From Lathyrus oleraceus (Eukaryota; Streptophyta; Magnoliopsida; Fabales; Fabaceae): a stretch of DNA of 64,000 bases. Below the pieces are notes generated by a model. The model did not search any database, was not told the DNA's origin, and was given only the letters and a program-made list of their open reading frames with translations. A program made the position numbers and the translations under genes. Positions 31,438 to 42,846 of the stretch are shown piece by piece (position 1 is the stretch's first letter; every line of letters begins with the position of its first letter). The stretch spans positions 345,531,846-345,595,845 of the forward strand of contig NC_066585.1 in NCBI RefSeq assembly GCF_024323335.1, in the 5' to 3' direction.

Positions 31438-32837
31438 GTAAGGGGGGTTTATCGTCGATCTAACGGGTATTATATGATAATATGTCATGGGTAGTGATAG
31501 ACATTTGAATTACCTCTGAATTGGATGATTATGGTGAATTTGTGAACTTTTGGATGAACGAAATTGAGGTATGATTGAGAAAGAATTCGTAGGAATTTGA
31601 TGTAAACGTGTTAGATTTGGTGTAATCGAATAAGATATGAATTGTGTTGAGAATATGGACGATTAATTGACGTAAATTGGGCTGTGAAAGGTTGGATCGG
31701 ATAGGTTTCGTAATAGGGAAAACCATTGTAGATCTGGAATCTGGTTTCTGTAGCAGAAGGTTCTGTTCGCGCGCGATTCGCGGCGCGAAGCCCCGTTCGC
31801 GGCGCGAACTAGCAAAATCCAGAGGGGTTCTGTAACGCACCGTTCGCGGCGCGAAACCTGCTGCGCGGCGCGAACTGTCAAATCCAGAAGGGTTCTGTGA
31901 CGCACCGTTCGCGGCGCGAACCCTGCTGCGCGGCGCGAACTGTGCTGTGCAGAAGTGAATATTAATTGTGATTTCTGTGCTGTGGTGGTGCAGTTTTTGG
32001 CTGTTTAGGCTGAGTGATATGACTTAGCTGAGGACTGATGTAATAGGGATCATTTCCCGTTGTTTTGAGTGGCATAGGTATTAGTAAGGTGTGCTAATAC
32101 TATGATTGATTGTATGGCATGATATGATATGCTTTCGTGATAAATGTGTTGATGATATGTGATGGTGTGCATTATACGGTGAATGTATCAGTTATGTATG
32201 TATTGTGAATAGACTGTTGTGTGACTTATAGTGTGAGCATATTGTCTATTCTTGAGTTGTTGTTGTTGCTGCATTGCTAGATGATTAGCATGCATGGCAT
32301 AGTCTAGCCTTTGGGGCTGTAGCTAATTCCCATGGTGAGGAATTAGTGAGGGAATCCTTGTGGAATTGTTGTTGATGTTTGCATACTAGATGAGTAGTGT
32401 GCATAGTCTAGCCTTTGGGGCTGTAGCTAATTCCCATAGTGAGGAATTAGTGAGTGAGTCATTAGATCTCAATGAGTGGGACTAGTGGGCTCAGTAGCCG
32501 TATCTGGAGGGATCGGTGAGCTTGGACTGTATGTTCAAGAATAGTCGGTACCGCATATGTGGAGTCTCATTGCATAATAAATGTATGGCATATAATATGA
32601 TTGGATGTATTCCAGTATTATATGTGTGTGGCGTGTTGTGTTGTCGATGTTGAGTATGGTTGGAGATTATACATATATGATATGTTGTTGTTGAGTATGA
32701 TGTTTGAATTGACACTGCCGTTATTGAGTGTGTAGTCTGGTTGGGGTGATTTAATGCGTTATTTACTTAACATTACATAATGTTGTATAATGCTTATTAT
32801 ATTGATTGAGGAACTCACCCTTACACCTATTTTTCAG
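31438..32837 (+). other. candidate leader intron in the Tekay LTR
   Basis: Donor CAG|GTAAGG at 31438 is near consensus. Acceptor ACCTATTTTTCAG| ends at 32837 after a pyrimidine run. The 1400-bp interval contains the GC palindromes and many ATG triplets; removing it would shorten the leader before the gag ATG at 33305. The same pair exists at 38005-39404. No transcript evidence. Confidence 0.35.
31777..31940. promoter_or_regulatory. GTTCGCGGCGCGAAC palindrome cluster in Tekay LTR
   Basis: Full or near-full palindromes at 31777-31789, 31795-31809, 31842-31856 and 31907-31921, and GCGCGGCGCGAAC half units at 31863-31875 and 31928-31940. The last four lie in a 66-bp direct duplication. The first is altered in the 3' LTR (38344, GGCGGGAA). 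Confidence 0.7.
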
Positions 32838-33185
32838 GTAACGAGCAGTGAGTTGAGTAGGAGCTAGTGCTTGGAGTCTAGTGTCGTCCTTAGTGGTCAT
32901 GCTCTGGTAGATGTAACATCGGGAGGGGATGTTTGAATATTTTATTGATTGGTTGCGAACTATTTTGCGTGTAATATGTTACATGATTGGAATAATCGAA
33001 TTAATTTCTATCCGCTGTGTATTATGCAGATACTTTATAATTTGAATTAAATAAATGAGCATGACAGGGTATTCTGATAATTTTGTGAAATGATTGTGTG
33101 ACACCCTTTGGGGCATAATGACTCTGATTGATATGTTATTATTTAATTATAATAATTTGGGGTATTTAGAAGGGTGTTACATTAG

Positions 33186-33197
33186 TGGTATCAGAGC
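33186..33197 (+). other. Tekay primer binding site (initiator tRNA-Met)
   Basis: TGGTATCAGAGC starts four bases after the LTR end at 33181; the standard iMet primer of plant chromoviruses. Confidence 0.95.
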
Positions 33198-33304
33198 ATA
33201 GTCGGTCGAGTCGAGTCGTAATTTTCTGTTTCCCTGTACGGCATAGGTGTGGAGTAACCTATCAGTACTTATTGTTTTAGTTTGTTTGGGTTTTCAGAAT
33301 AGAG

Positions 33305-36300
33305 ATGGCTGGGAGAGGTAGAGATGATGCTGCAATTGCTAAGGCTCTGGGTATGCTAGCTGGAGTGCTTGGAGGAAATCAGAATGTTATGGGAATGGGA
33401 GCTGCTTGTCAACTGAGTGAGTTCCAGAAGAACAATCCTCCAATGTTCAAGGGAGCATACGATCCAGATGGTGCTCAGAAGTGGTTGAAGGAGATAGAGA
33501 GAATCTTCAGAGTGACTGAGTGTGCCGATAACCAGAAGGTCAGGTTCGGTACGCATATGCTGTCAGAAGAAGCAGATGATTGGTGGGTTGCTACCCGCAC
33601 TGAGTTGGAAACTGCTGGGAATGCTGAGATCTCTTGGGCTGTGTTCAGAGAGAGATTCTTGAGGAAGTATTTTCCAGAGGATGTCAGAGGAAAGAAAGAG
33701 ATAGAGTTCTTGGAATTGAAGCAGGGTAACAGGTCTGTTACTGAGTATGCTGCTAAGTTCACCGAGCTGTCGAAGTACTATACTCCCTATAATGAGGCTG
33801 CTGGAGAATTTTCGAAATGTGTGAAGTTTGAGAACGGGTTGCGTCCTGAGATCAAACAAGCTATTGGATATCAGAGGATCAGGGTGTTTTCTGACTTGGT
33901 TGACTGTTGCAGAATTTTTGAACAGGATTCCAAGGCTAGAGCAGAGAGCTATCAGCAGAGGGTTGATAGGAAGGGTAAGAATCAGATGGATCGTGGAAAA
34001 CTGTATGCAGCTGGCAAAGGTTTTCAGAAGCAGAGTGGGATGAAGAGGCCTAGTGGGGGAGACTCTAGTGCTCCTGTTAAGTGTTATAGATGTGGTCGGG
34101 CTGGACATCGTGTTCATGAGTGTACCAGTGCTGAGATGAAGTGTTTCAAGTGTGGGAAAGGTGGTCACTTGGCTGCAGAGTGCCGATTGAAGACTGTAAC
34201 TTGTTTCAACTGTGGAGAGTTGGGTCATATCAGTCCCCAGTGTCCTAAGCCGAAGAAGGAGAATCAGTCAGGAGGCAAGGTCTTTGCTTTATCGGGTTCT
34301 GAGACTTCTGCAGATGATCGTTTGATCAGAGGTACGTGTTATATTAATGGCTTTCCTCTTATAGCTATTATTGACACAGGTGCTACTCATTCTTTTATAT
34401 CTGTGGATTGTGCTGTGAAACTTAAGTTAGAGATATCTAAGATGCTTGGAAGTATGGTGATTGATACTCCTGCAAAGGGTTCAGTGACTACTTCTTCGGT
34501 TTGTTTGAGTTGTCCTTTGAATATTTTTGGTAGAGATTTTGGGATAGACCTTGTGTGCCTTCCTCTAGTACAGGTTGATGTTATCTTGGGTATGAACTGG
34601 TTGGTGTTTAACCGAGTCTATATCAATTGTTTTGATAAGACTGTGGTCTTTCCTGATATGGAGGAAGAAAAGAGTCTGTTTCTATCAGCCAGGCAGGTGA
34701 ATGAGGAAGTGGCAGATGGGGCAGAGTTGTTTATGCTGTTGGCAACTTTAGAGGCTAAGGATAAACTGGTGATTCGTGATCTAGCAGTGGTGTGTGACTT
34801 TCCTGATGTGTTTCCGGAAGAAGTGAATGAGTTACCGCCAGAACGTGAAGTTGAGTTCTCGATTGATTTGGTACCTGGTACTAGACCGATATCGATGGCT
34901 CCGTACCGTATGTCGGCTGTGGAGTTAGCTGAATTGAAGAGTCAGCTGGAAGATCTGTTGAATAAGAAATTTATTCGTCCGAGTGTGTCACCGTGGGGTG
35001 CACCAGTGTTGTTGGTTAAGAAGAAAGAAGGTACTATGAGGTTGTGTGTGGACTACAGGCAACTGAATAAAGTGACGATCAAGAATCGGTATCCTTTGCC
35101 GAGGATCGATGATTTGATGGATCAGTTGGTTGGTGCGAGTGTGTTCAGCAAGATAGATTTGAGATCTGGGTATCATCAGATACGTGTGAAAACTGAGGAT
35201 ATTCAGAAGACTGCTTTCAGAACAAGGTATGGACATTATGAGTATTCCGTGATGCCTTTTGGTGTGACTAATGCGCCTGGAGTATTTATGGAGTATATGA
35301 ATAGGATTTTCCATCCGTTCCTAGATCAGTTTGTTGTGGTGTTTATTGATGATATTTTAGTGTATTCGAAATCTGAAGAAGAGCATGCCGAGCATTTGAG
35401 AGTGGTTTTAGAAGTTCTACGAGAAAAGAAGTTATTTGCTAAACTATCCAAGTGTGAATTTTGGTTAGAAGAGGTTAGTTTTCTTGGCCATGTGATTTCA
35501 AGAGGTGGTGTTGCTGTTGATCCTTCTAAGATAGAAGCGGTATCTAAGTGGGAAGCTCCGAAGTCTGTTGCTGAGATTCGAAGTTTCCTTGGTTTGGCTG
35601 GTTATTATAGGAAGTTCATTGAGGGATTTTCCAAGTTGGCGTTACCGTTGACGATGTTGACCAGAAAGGGGCAAGCGTTTGTTTGGGACTCAAAATGTGA
35701 AAAAGGTTTCCAGGAGTTAAAGAGAAGGTTGACTACTGCTCCTATTCTGATATTACCGAGTCCATCGGAATCGTTTGAAGTTTACTGTGATGCGTCATTG
35801 TTGGGTTTGGGTGGTGTGTTGATGCAGAATAAGCAGGTTATAGCTTATGCTTCGAGACAACTGAGGATTCATGAAAGGAACTATCCGACACATGATTTAG
35901 AGTTGGCAGCTGTGGTATTTGTTCTGAAGTTATGGAGGCATTATCTGTTTGGATCAAGATTTGAGGTTTTCAGTGACCATAAAAGTTTAAAGTATTTGTT
36001 TGATCAGAAAGAGTTGAATATGAGACAGAGGAGATGGTTAGAGTTTTTGAAGGATTATGACTTTGGTTTGAATTACCATCCGGGTAAAGCAAATGTAGTG
36101 GCTGATGCGCTGAGTCGGAAATCATTGCATATGTCTATGCTAATGGTTAAGGAATTGGATTTAATTGAGCAGTTTAGAGACTTGAGTTTGGTGTGTGAGA
36201 GTACTCACAATAGTGTTAAATTGGGTATGCTGAAGTTAACGAGTGGTATTCTGGATGAGATCAGAGAGGGTCAGAAATCCGATATGCTTTTGGTTGATAA

Positions 36301-37675
36301 ATTGACTTTAGTGAATCAAGGTCAAGGTGGCGAATTCAGAGTTGATGAGAATGGTATTTTGAGATTTGGTAGTCGAGTGTGTATTCCGGATGTTACTGAG
36401 CTTAAGAAGAGTATTCTGGAAGAAGGACATCGTAGTGGCTTGAGTATTCACCCTGGGGCTACAAAGATGTATCATGATTTGAAAAAGCTATTTTGGTGGC
36501 CGGGAATGAAAAGAGAAATTGCAAGTTTTGTGTATTCCTGTTTGACTTGTCAGAAGTCGAAGATTGAACATCAGAAGCCGTCTGGGCTAATGCAACCGTT
36601 GGCTATTCCAGAGTGGAAGTGGGATAGTATCAGTATGGATTTTGTTTCTGGTTTGCCGAGGACAAGTAAGAATTTTGAGGCTATTTGGGTGATTGTTGAT
36701 AGATTGACGAAGTCGGCTCATTTCATTCCGATCAGAATGGATTATCCGTTAGAGAGGCTAGCTGAATTGTATATTGAGAAGATTGTAAGCTTGCATGGTA
36801 TTCCGTCAAGTATTGTTTCGGACAGAGATCCTAGATTTACATCGAAGTTCTGGGAAGGTTTGCAGAAGGCTTTGGGAACTAAGCTGAGGTTGAGTTCTGC
36901 ATATCATCCGCAGACTGATGGTCAGACTGAGAGGACGATTCAGTCGTTAGAGGACCTTTTGAGAGCTTGTGTTTTGGAAAAAGGAGGTGCTTGGGATTGT
37001 TATTTACCTTTGATTGAGTTTACCTACAACAATAGTTTTCATTCGAGCATTGGTATGGCACCGTTTGAAGCTTTGTATGGTAGGAGATGTCGGACACCTT
37101 TATGTTGGTATGAGTCCGGTGAGGGTGCGGTGGTTGGACCGGAGATTGTTCAACAGACTACGGAAAAGATTAAGATGATTCAGGAGAAGATGAGAGTTGC
37201 TCAGAGTCGTCAGAAGAGTTATCATGATAAGAGGAGGAAGTCACTTGAGTTCCAAGAGGGAGATCATGTGTTCCTTCGTGTTACTCCGATAACTGGTGTT
37301 GGTCGAGCTTTGAAGTCGAAGAAGTTGACACCTCGATTTATTGGTCCTTATCAGATTTTGGAGAGGATAGGGGAGGTAGCCTATCGTATCGCTTTACCGC
37401 CGTCGCTTGCGAATTTGCATGATGTTTTTCATGTGTCTCAGTTGAGGAGGTACATTCATGATCCGTCGCATGTTGTTCAAATAGATGATGTACAGGTGAG
37501 AGATAACCTGACTGTTGAAACATCACCTATGAGGATCGAGGATCGAGAGTTGAAGCAGTTGCGGGGTAAAGAGATTGCCTTAGTGAAGGTAGCTTGGGGA
37601 GGACCAGCAGGTGGCAATGTGACTTGGGAACTGGAGAGTCAGATGAAGGAGTCTTATCCGGAGTTGTTCGCTTGA
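33305..37675 (+). CDS. gag-pol: Tekay gag-pol polyprotein with chromodomain
   Basis: A single 1456-residue frame. Gag core is about residues 40-220. Three CCHC zinc knuckles follow at about 260, 280 and 300 ([42 protein letters not shown]); protease DTGATHS near 357; RT with VDYRQLNK near 582 and the intact active site FIDDILVYS near 680; RNase H from about 820 ([12 protein letters not shown]). Integrase has an HHCC finger (about 1045-1090) and D, D, E in SMDFVSG, SDRDPRF and GQTERT (about 1110, 1172, 1207). The C-terminal chromodomain (about 1395-1456, [16 protein letters not shown]) is expected to steer integration to modified chromatin. All catalytic residues I checked are present, so this may be a working element. 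Start ATG 33305, stop TGA 37673. Confidence 0.97.
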   Translation: MAGRGRDDAAIAKALGMLAGVLGGNQNVMGMGAACQLSEFQKNNPPMFKGAYDPDGAQKWLKEIERIFRVTECADNQKVRFGTHMLSEEADDWWVATRTELETAGNAEISWAVFRERFLRKYFPEDVRGKKEIEFLELKQGNRSVTEYAAKFTELSKYYTPYNEAAGEFSKCVKFENGLRPEIKQAIGYQRIRVFSDLVDCCRIFEQDSKARAESYQQRVDRKGKNQMDRGKLYAAGKGFQKQSGMKRPSGGDSSAPVKCYRCGRAGHRVHECTSAEMKCFKCGKGGHLAAECRLKTVTCFNCGELGHISPQCPKPKKENQSGGKVFALSGSETSADDRLIRGTCYINGFPLIAIIDTGATHSFISVDCAVKLKLEISKMLGSMVIDTPAKGSVTTSSVCLSCPLNIFGRDFGIDLVCLPLVQVDVILGMNWLVFNRVYINCFDKTVVFPDMEEEKSLFLSARQVNEEVADGAELFMLLATLEAKDKLVIRDLAVVCDFPDVFPEEVNELPPEREVEFSIDLVPGTRPISMAPYRMSAVELAELKSQLEDLLNKKFIRPSVSPWGAPVLLVKKKEGTMRLCVDYRQLNKVTIKNRYPLPRIDDLMDQLVGASVFSKIDLRSGYHQIRVKTEDIQKTAFRTRYGHYEYSVMPFGVTNAPGVFMEYMNRIFHPFLDQFVVVFIDDILVYSKSEEEHAEHLRVVLEVLREKKLFAKLSKCEFWLEEVSFLGHVISRGGVAVDPSKIEAVSKWEAPKSVAEIRSFLGLAGYYRKFIEGFSKLALPLTMLTRKGQAFVWDSKCEKGFQELKRRLTTAPILILPSPSESFEVYCDASLLGLGGVLMQNKQVIAYASRQLRIHERNYPTHDLELAAVVFVLKLWRHYLFGSRFEVFSDHKSLKYLFDQKELNMRQRRWLEFLKDYDFGLNYHPGKANVVADALSRKSLHMSMLMVKELDLIEQFRDLSLVCESTHNSVKLGMLKLTSGILDEIREGQKSDMLLVDKLTLVNQGQGGEFRVDENGILRFGSRVCIPDVTELKKSILEEGHRSGLSIHPGATKMYHDLKKLFWWPGMKREIASFVYSCLTCQKSKIEHQKPSGLMQPLAIPEWKWDSISMDFVSGLPRTSKNFEAIWVIVDRLTKSAHFIPIRMDYPLERLAELYIEKIVSLHGIPSSIVSDRDPRFTSKFWEGLQKALGTKLRLSSAYHPQTDGQTERTIQSLEDLLRACVLEKGGAWDCYLPLIEFTYNNSFHSSIGMAPFEALYGRRCRTPLCWYESGEGAVVGPEIVQQTTEKIKMIQEKMRVAQSRQKSYHDKRRKSLEFQEGDHVFLRVTPITGVGRALKSKKLTPRFIGPYQILERIGEVAYRIALPPSLANLHDVFHVSQLRRYIHDPSHVVQIDDVQVRDNLTVETSPMRIEDRELKQLRGKEIALVKVAWGGPAGGNVTWELESQMKESYPELFA

Positions 37676-37703
37676 GGTATGTTTTCGAGGACGAAAACTC
37701 TTT

Positions 37704-37717
37704 TAGTGGGGAAGAGT
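37704..37717 (+). other. Tekay polypurine tract
   Basis: AGTGGGGAAGAGT directly before the 3' LTR. Confidence 0.8.
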
Positions 37718-39748
37718 TGTAACACCCCAATTAAAATAAGATAATTGTTTGATTTAAATTAATATTTTATTTATTAATTTAATTGAATAATTGGAATTTT
37801 GGATTATTATTATTTCGAAATAATAATTATTGGAATAATTATTTATTGGAATATATCAGTTGGAAGTTAGAAAAGTCCCAATTTTGGAAAAAAGGGTTTT
37901 CACGTGAAAAGGAAAGGAGAAGCGGCTGAAAGAGAAAAAGGGCAAACGGCAGAGCAAGAGAAGAGGAAAAGCTTGAAGGTGCAGAATTTGCCGGATTAAC
38001 TCAGGTAAGGGGGGTTTATCGTCGATCTAACGGGTATTATATGATAATATGTCATGGGTAGTGATAGACATTTGAATTACCTCTGAATTGGATGATTATG
38101 GTGAATTTGTGAACTTTTGGATGAACGAAATTGAGGTATGATTGAGAAAGAATTCGTAGGAATTTGATGTAAACGTGTTAGATTTGGTGTAATCGAATAA
38201 GATATGAATTGTGTTGAGAATATGGACGATTAATTGACGTAAATTGGGCTGTGAAAGGTTGGATCGGATAGGTTTCGTAATAGGGAAAACCATTGTAGAT
38301 CTGGAATCTGGTTTCTGTAGCAGAAGGTTCTGTTCGCGCGCGATTCGCGGCGGGAAGCCCCGTTCGCGGCGCGAACTAGCAAAATCCAGAGGGGTTCTGT
38401 AACGCACCGTTCGCGGCGCGAAACCTGCTGCGCGGCGCGAACTGTCAAATCCAGAAGGGTTCTGTGACGCACCGTTCGCGGCGCGAACCCTGCTGCGCGG
38501 CGCGAACTGTGCTGTGCAGAAGTGAATATTAATTGTGATTTCTGTGCTGTGGTGGTGCAGTTTTTGGCTGTTTAGGCTGAGTGATGTGACTTAGCTGAGG
38601 ACTGATGTAATAGGGATCATTTCCCGTTGTTTTGAGTGGCATAGGTATTAGTAAGGTGTGCTAATACTATGATTGATTGTATGGCATGATATGATATGCT
38701 TTCGTGATAAATGTGTTGATGATATGTGATGGTGTGCATTATACGGTGAATGTATCAGTTATGTATGTATTGTGAATAGACTGTTGTGTGACTTATAGTG
38801 TGAGCATATTGTCTATTCTTGAGTTGTTGTTGTTGCTGCATTGCTAGATGATTAGCATGCATGGCATAGTCTAGCCTTTGGGGCTGTAGCTAATTCCCAT
38901 GGTGAGGAATTAGTGAGGGAATCCTTGTGGAATTGTTGTTGATGTTTGCATACTAGATGAGTAGTGTGCATAGTCTAGCCTTTGGGGCTGTAGCTAATTC
39001 CCATAGTGAGGAATTAGTGAGTGAGTCATTAGATCTCAATGAGTGGGACTAGTGGGCTCAGTAGCCGTATCTGGAGGGATCGGTGAGCTTGGACTGTATG
39101 TTCAAGAATAGTCGGTACCGCATATGTGGAGTCTCATTGCATAATAAATGTATGGCATATAATATGATTGGATGTATTCCAGTATTATATGTGTGTGGCG
39201 TGTTGTGTTGTCGATGTTGAGTATGGTTGGAGATTATACATATATGATATGTTGTTGTTGAGTATGATGTTTGAATTGACACTGCCGTTATTGAGTGTGT
39301 AGTCTGGTTGGGGTGATTTAATGCGTTATTTACTTAACATTACATAATGTTGTATAATGCTTATTATATTGATTGAGGAACTCACCCTTACACCTATTTT
39401 TCAGGTAACGAGCAGTGAGTTGAGTAGGAGCTAGTGCTTGGAGTCTAGTGTCGTCCTTAGTGGTCATGCTCTGGTAGATGTAACATCGGGAGGGGATGTT
39501 TGAATATTTTATTGATTGGTTGCGAACTATTTTGCGTGTAATATGTTACATGATTGGAATAATCGAATTAATTTCTATCCGCTGTGTATTATGCAGATAC
39601 TTTATAATTTGAATTAAATAAATGAGCATGACAGGGTATTCTGATAATTTTGTGAAATGATTGTGTGACACCCTTTGGGGCATAATGACTCTGATTGATA
39701 TGTTATTATTTAATTATAATAATTTGGGGTATTTAGAAGGGTGTTACA
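37718..39748 (+). repeat. Tekay 3' LTR (2031 bp)
   Basis: Same length as the 5' LTR and, by eye, three substitutions from it. Ends GTGTTACA followed by TSD ATATG. Confidence 0.97.
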
Positions 39749-39753
39749 ATATG
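39749..39753. repeat. target-site duplication ATATG of Tekay (right copy)
   Basis: Matches 31146-31150. Confidence 0.97.
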
Positions 39754-40557
39754 TCATTGCTACACGGTGTCGGATCCATATTTTAGTAACAATCTTTCGA
39801 AGATTTTGGAAATGAAGTGAGATCCTCCTTCGTTGATTATGAGTCTTGGTACACCGAATATAGGGAAGATTTGATTCTTGAAAAGTTTAATTACCACTCG
39901 TGCATCGTTAGTGGGAGAGGCTACTGCCTCAATCCATTTTGATACATAATCAACTACAACGAGTATGTATTTGTTACCGAAAGAAGATGGGAAAGGACCC
40001 ATGAAATTTATACCCCATACATCAAAGACTTCTAATTCTAAGATACCTTTTAGTGGCATCTCATCGTGCCTAGAGATATTTCCAGTGTGTTGGCACCGAT
40101 CGTAATTCTTAATCACGATGTGGACATCTTTCCATAGATTAGGCCAAAAGAGGCCAGATTGTAGGATCTTCGCACAAGTCTTCGAGGTGCTTGCGTGCCC
40201 TCCATAGGATGCAGAGTGGCAGTGGGATATGATATCATGTACTTTTGATTCGGGGACATATCGACGGAAAATGCCATCAGCGCCTCTCTTGAAAAGTAGC
40301 AGTTCATCCCAATAATAATGTTTAAGATCATGGAAAAATTTCTTCTTTTCCTGGTATGTTAAGTTTGGTGGAAGCACTTTAGCGGATAAGTGGTAGAGAA
40401 GGTCAGCATACCATGGCAAGACGGACTTGATGCAAATAGATTCCACAACTTCATTAGTATATGTGTCATTATACACTAAAGAGCATTCGATCGTCTCGTT
40501 CTCTTTCTCTAATTGGGCTACAAGTCGATCGTACAGATAATCGTCATTGATGGGCAC
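39754..40557 (-). pseudogene. int: A1 integrase, N-terminal part
   Basis: The minus strand keeps HHCC-finger sequence ([20 protein letters not shown], then YDRCQHTGN with one Cys replaced by Tyr) and the core start [18 protein letters not shown], where the first catalytic Asp position reads Asn. A frameshift near 39785 precedes the Tekay insertion. It is in frame with RNase H upstream across a TGA at 40558-40560. Inactive. Confidence 0.85.
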
Positions 40558-41049
40558 TCATTCAGGTTTTAGATCCTCAATCCTAGAGAGATGATCTGAT
40601 ACTACGTTCTCGGTGCCTTTCTTATCTTTGATTTCTAGATTGAATTCCTGTAAGAGTAGGATCCATCTTAAAAGTCTCGGTTTAGCATCCTTCTTACTTA
40701 ACAGGTACCTAATTGCGACGTGGTCGGTATAGACAATTATTTTTTCTCCTACTAAGTAGGAACAAAATCCATCTAAAGCGAACACAACAGCTAGGAGTTC
40801 TTTTTCTGTGGTGGCATAATTCATCTGCGTGTCGTCTAGGGTTCTGCTTGCATAATAAATAGCATGAATCTTTTTATTTTCTCTTTGTCCTAAGACAGCG
40901 CCAACAGCATAATCACTAGCGTCACACATTATCTCAAATGGCTTACTCCAATCAGGTGGTTTCATAATGGGTGCAGTAATAAGAGTATTTTTTAGATGTT
41001 CGGACGCTTTTAAGAAATCTTCGTCGAATATGAATTTAGCGTCTTTCAT
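40558..41049 (-). pseudogene. rnh: A1 RNase H
   Basis: The minus strand reads [20 protein letters not shown] and [18 protein letters not shown], the Ty3/gypsy RNase H signature; matches A2 at 57520-57941. Ends at TGA 40558-40560, after which the same frame continues into integrase. Confidence 0.85.
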
Positions 41050-42129
41050 TAATAAGCCTGTTAGTGATTTTGTTATCTTAGAGAAATCCTTAATGAATCA
41101 TTGGTAGAAACCGACACATCCTAAGAAACTTCGAATTTCTCTAATGGTTTTCGGATGTTGAAGATTTTATATAATTTTGATTTTTTCTTTATCCACCTCA
41201 GTTCCTCGATCGGATACGACATGTCCAAGTACAATTCCTTGTCGGACCATGAAATGGCATTTTTCCCAATTTAATACGAGATTTACTTTAACGCATCTCT
41301 CAAGTACCATTTATAGGATCGAAAGACATCCTTCAAAGATTTGCGTGCAAACAAAGAAGTCATCCATAAATACTTCCATAATATCATCTATAAAATCAGC
41401 GAAGATTGACATCATGCATCTTTGAAATGTTGCAGGGGCATTACACAGTCCAAACGGAATTTGTCGATAGGCAAATGTACCATAAGGACATGTGAAAGTA
41501 GTCTTTTCTTGGTCATCAAGATGGATAGGAATTTGAAAGAGTCCTGACTATCCCTCTAAATAGCAGAAGTGAGAATGTTTAGCCAGTCGTTCAAGCATTT
41601 GATCAATGAAAGGTAATAAAAAGTGATCTTTACGAGTGGCTTTATTTAGTTTTCTATAGTCTATGCATATTCTCCATCCAGTTTGAGTTCCTTTTTCTAC
41701 GGATTCTCCCATATCATTACAAACAACAATAACACCTCCCTTCTTTAGAACGACATATATCGGGTGGACCCAGTTACTATCGGATATCGGGTATATGATT
41801 CATGCTTCTAATAGCTTTTGTACCTCCTTTTTTACTACATCACTCAAGATAGGTTTTACTCTTCTCTGATGCTCTCTAGAGGTTTTACAGTCCTCATCTA
41901 GCATAATGTGATGCATACATATAGAGGGACTTATTCCTTTTAAGTCGAAGATGTTATAGCCTAGAGTAGTTGGATATTTTCTTAAGACGTAGAGTAAGTT
42001 TTCGGTTTCTATCTGTCCTAAGTCAACATTGATTATAACTGGTCTTTCAAGCTCGATATCTAGGAATTCATACCTTAGACCTTTGGGTAGTGTTTTAAGT
42101 TCTATTGAAGGTTTCTTGGGGAATGGCAT
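41050..42129 (-). pseudogene. rt: A1 reverse transcriptase (multiply broken)
   Basis: The first part (42129-41800) is open and parallels A2 59104-58841 (LRYEFLDIELERPVIINVDLG). The rest, collinear with A2 58840-57990, has several stops and indels, so no continuous RT can be read. Strings for the palm region occur around 41380-41560 on the minus strand. Confidence 0.8.
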
Positions 42130-42231
42130 TGGATTTGGTGTTAGTGCTAGAAATTCTCTCAGGCTGTCATCTACGTATGGCTCACGCCAATTATCGTCTT
42201 CGAATATAAGAGGTGTTGGAATCTTCAGTAC

Positions 42232-42846
42232 TTAAGTATAATTAAATGGCTCATTCTCCATTTCTTTCATATATTCGTCTATGACATCTAAGAAATAACA
42301 TGAGTCATCTATAGTTGGTGCTTGTAGGAATTTAGCTAAGAGAAATTCAACTTTTTCTTTTCCGACTTTGAATGTTAGCCTACCATTCTTCACATATATA
42401 ATGGCTCCAACTGTGTCTAAAAAGGGTCTTCCTAAAATAATAGGGATATGGGATACCTCCTTTATATCCATTATTACAAAATCGGTTGGAATATAGAATT
42501 ATCCTATACGAACGAGAACGTTCTCTAGAATACCTATTGGATATTTAACAGAGCAATCAGCTAGTTGTAGATACATCTTTGTTGGTCTTAATTATCCTAG
42601 ATTGAGTTTTTCGCATGTGGATAAGGGCATTAGACTAACACTGGCTCCTAAATCACATAGAGCTTTGTCTATGATAAACTTTCTGATTACACAAGGTATG
42701 GAAAAGCTACCAGGGTCTTTCAGTTTAGGAGGTATGTTAATTTGAATAATAGCGCTACACTTGGCAGTAAGCATAACGATTTCGTCATCCTCAAGATTTT
42801 TCTTGCTGGATAGAATCTCTTTAAGGAATTTAGCATATGAAGGCAT
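42232..42846 (-). pseudogene. pro: A1 protease region
   Basis: The minus strand contains DKALCDLGASVSLMPL (Athila-type active site Asp-Leu-Gly) and IILGRPFLDTVGAIIYV, with stops between the two parts (42592 and near 42480). Same frame as the downstream A1 genes. Confidence 0.8.

Larger units (their letters stand above)
31151..33181 (+). repeat. Tekay 5' LTR (2031 bp)
   Basis: TGTAACACCCC to GTGTTACA. Contains a perfect G-box palindrome (31330-31343), a strong donor CAG|GTAAGG (31437/31438), the GCGCGAA palindrome cluster (31777-31940), a ~100-bp partial repeat with CTAGCCTTTGGGGCTGTAGC twice (32305 and 32411), and an acceptor TTTTTCAG| (32837). Antisense ORFs in it are incidental. Confidence 0.97.
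31151..39748 (+). mobile_element. intact Tekay-type chromovirus, 8598 bp
   Basis: Two 2031-bp LTRs, iMet PBS, one uninterrupted 1456-codon gag-pol ending in a chromodomain, PPT, and a perfect 5-bp TSD. Chromodomain plus TGGTATCAGAGC PBS and LTR size fit the Tekay clade of Ty3/gypsy chromoviruses. I see three differences between the LTRs (31317 C/T, 31785 C/G, 32016 A/G and their 3' partners), which implies a very recent insertion and possible autonomy. Confidence 0.95.

Noticed and set aside
31529..31905. Antisense ORFs in the Tekay LTR (also 38096-38472)
   Set aside because: Their Arg-rich repeats are the reverse reading of the GC palindromes.
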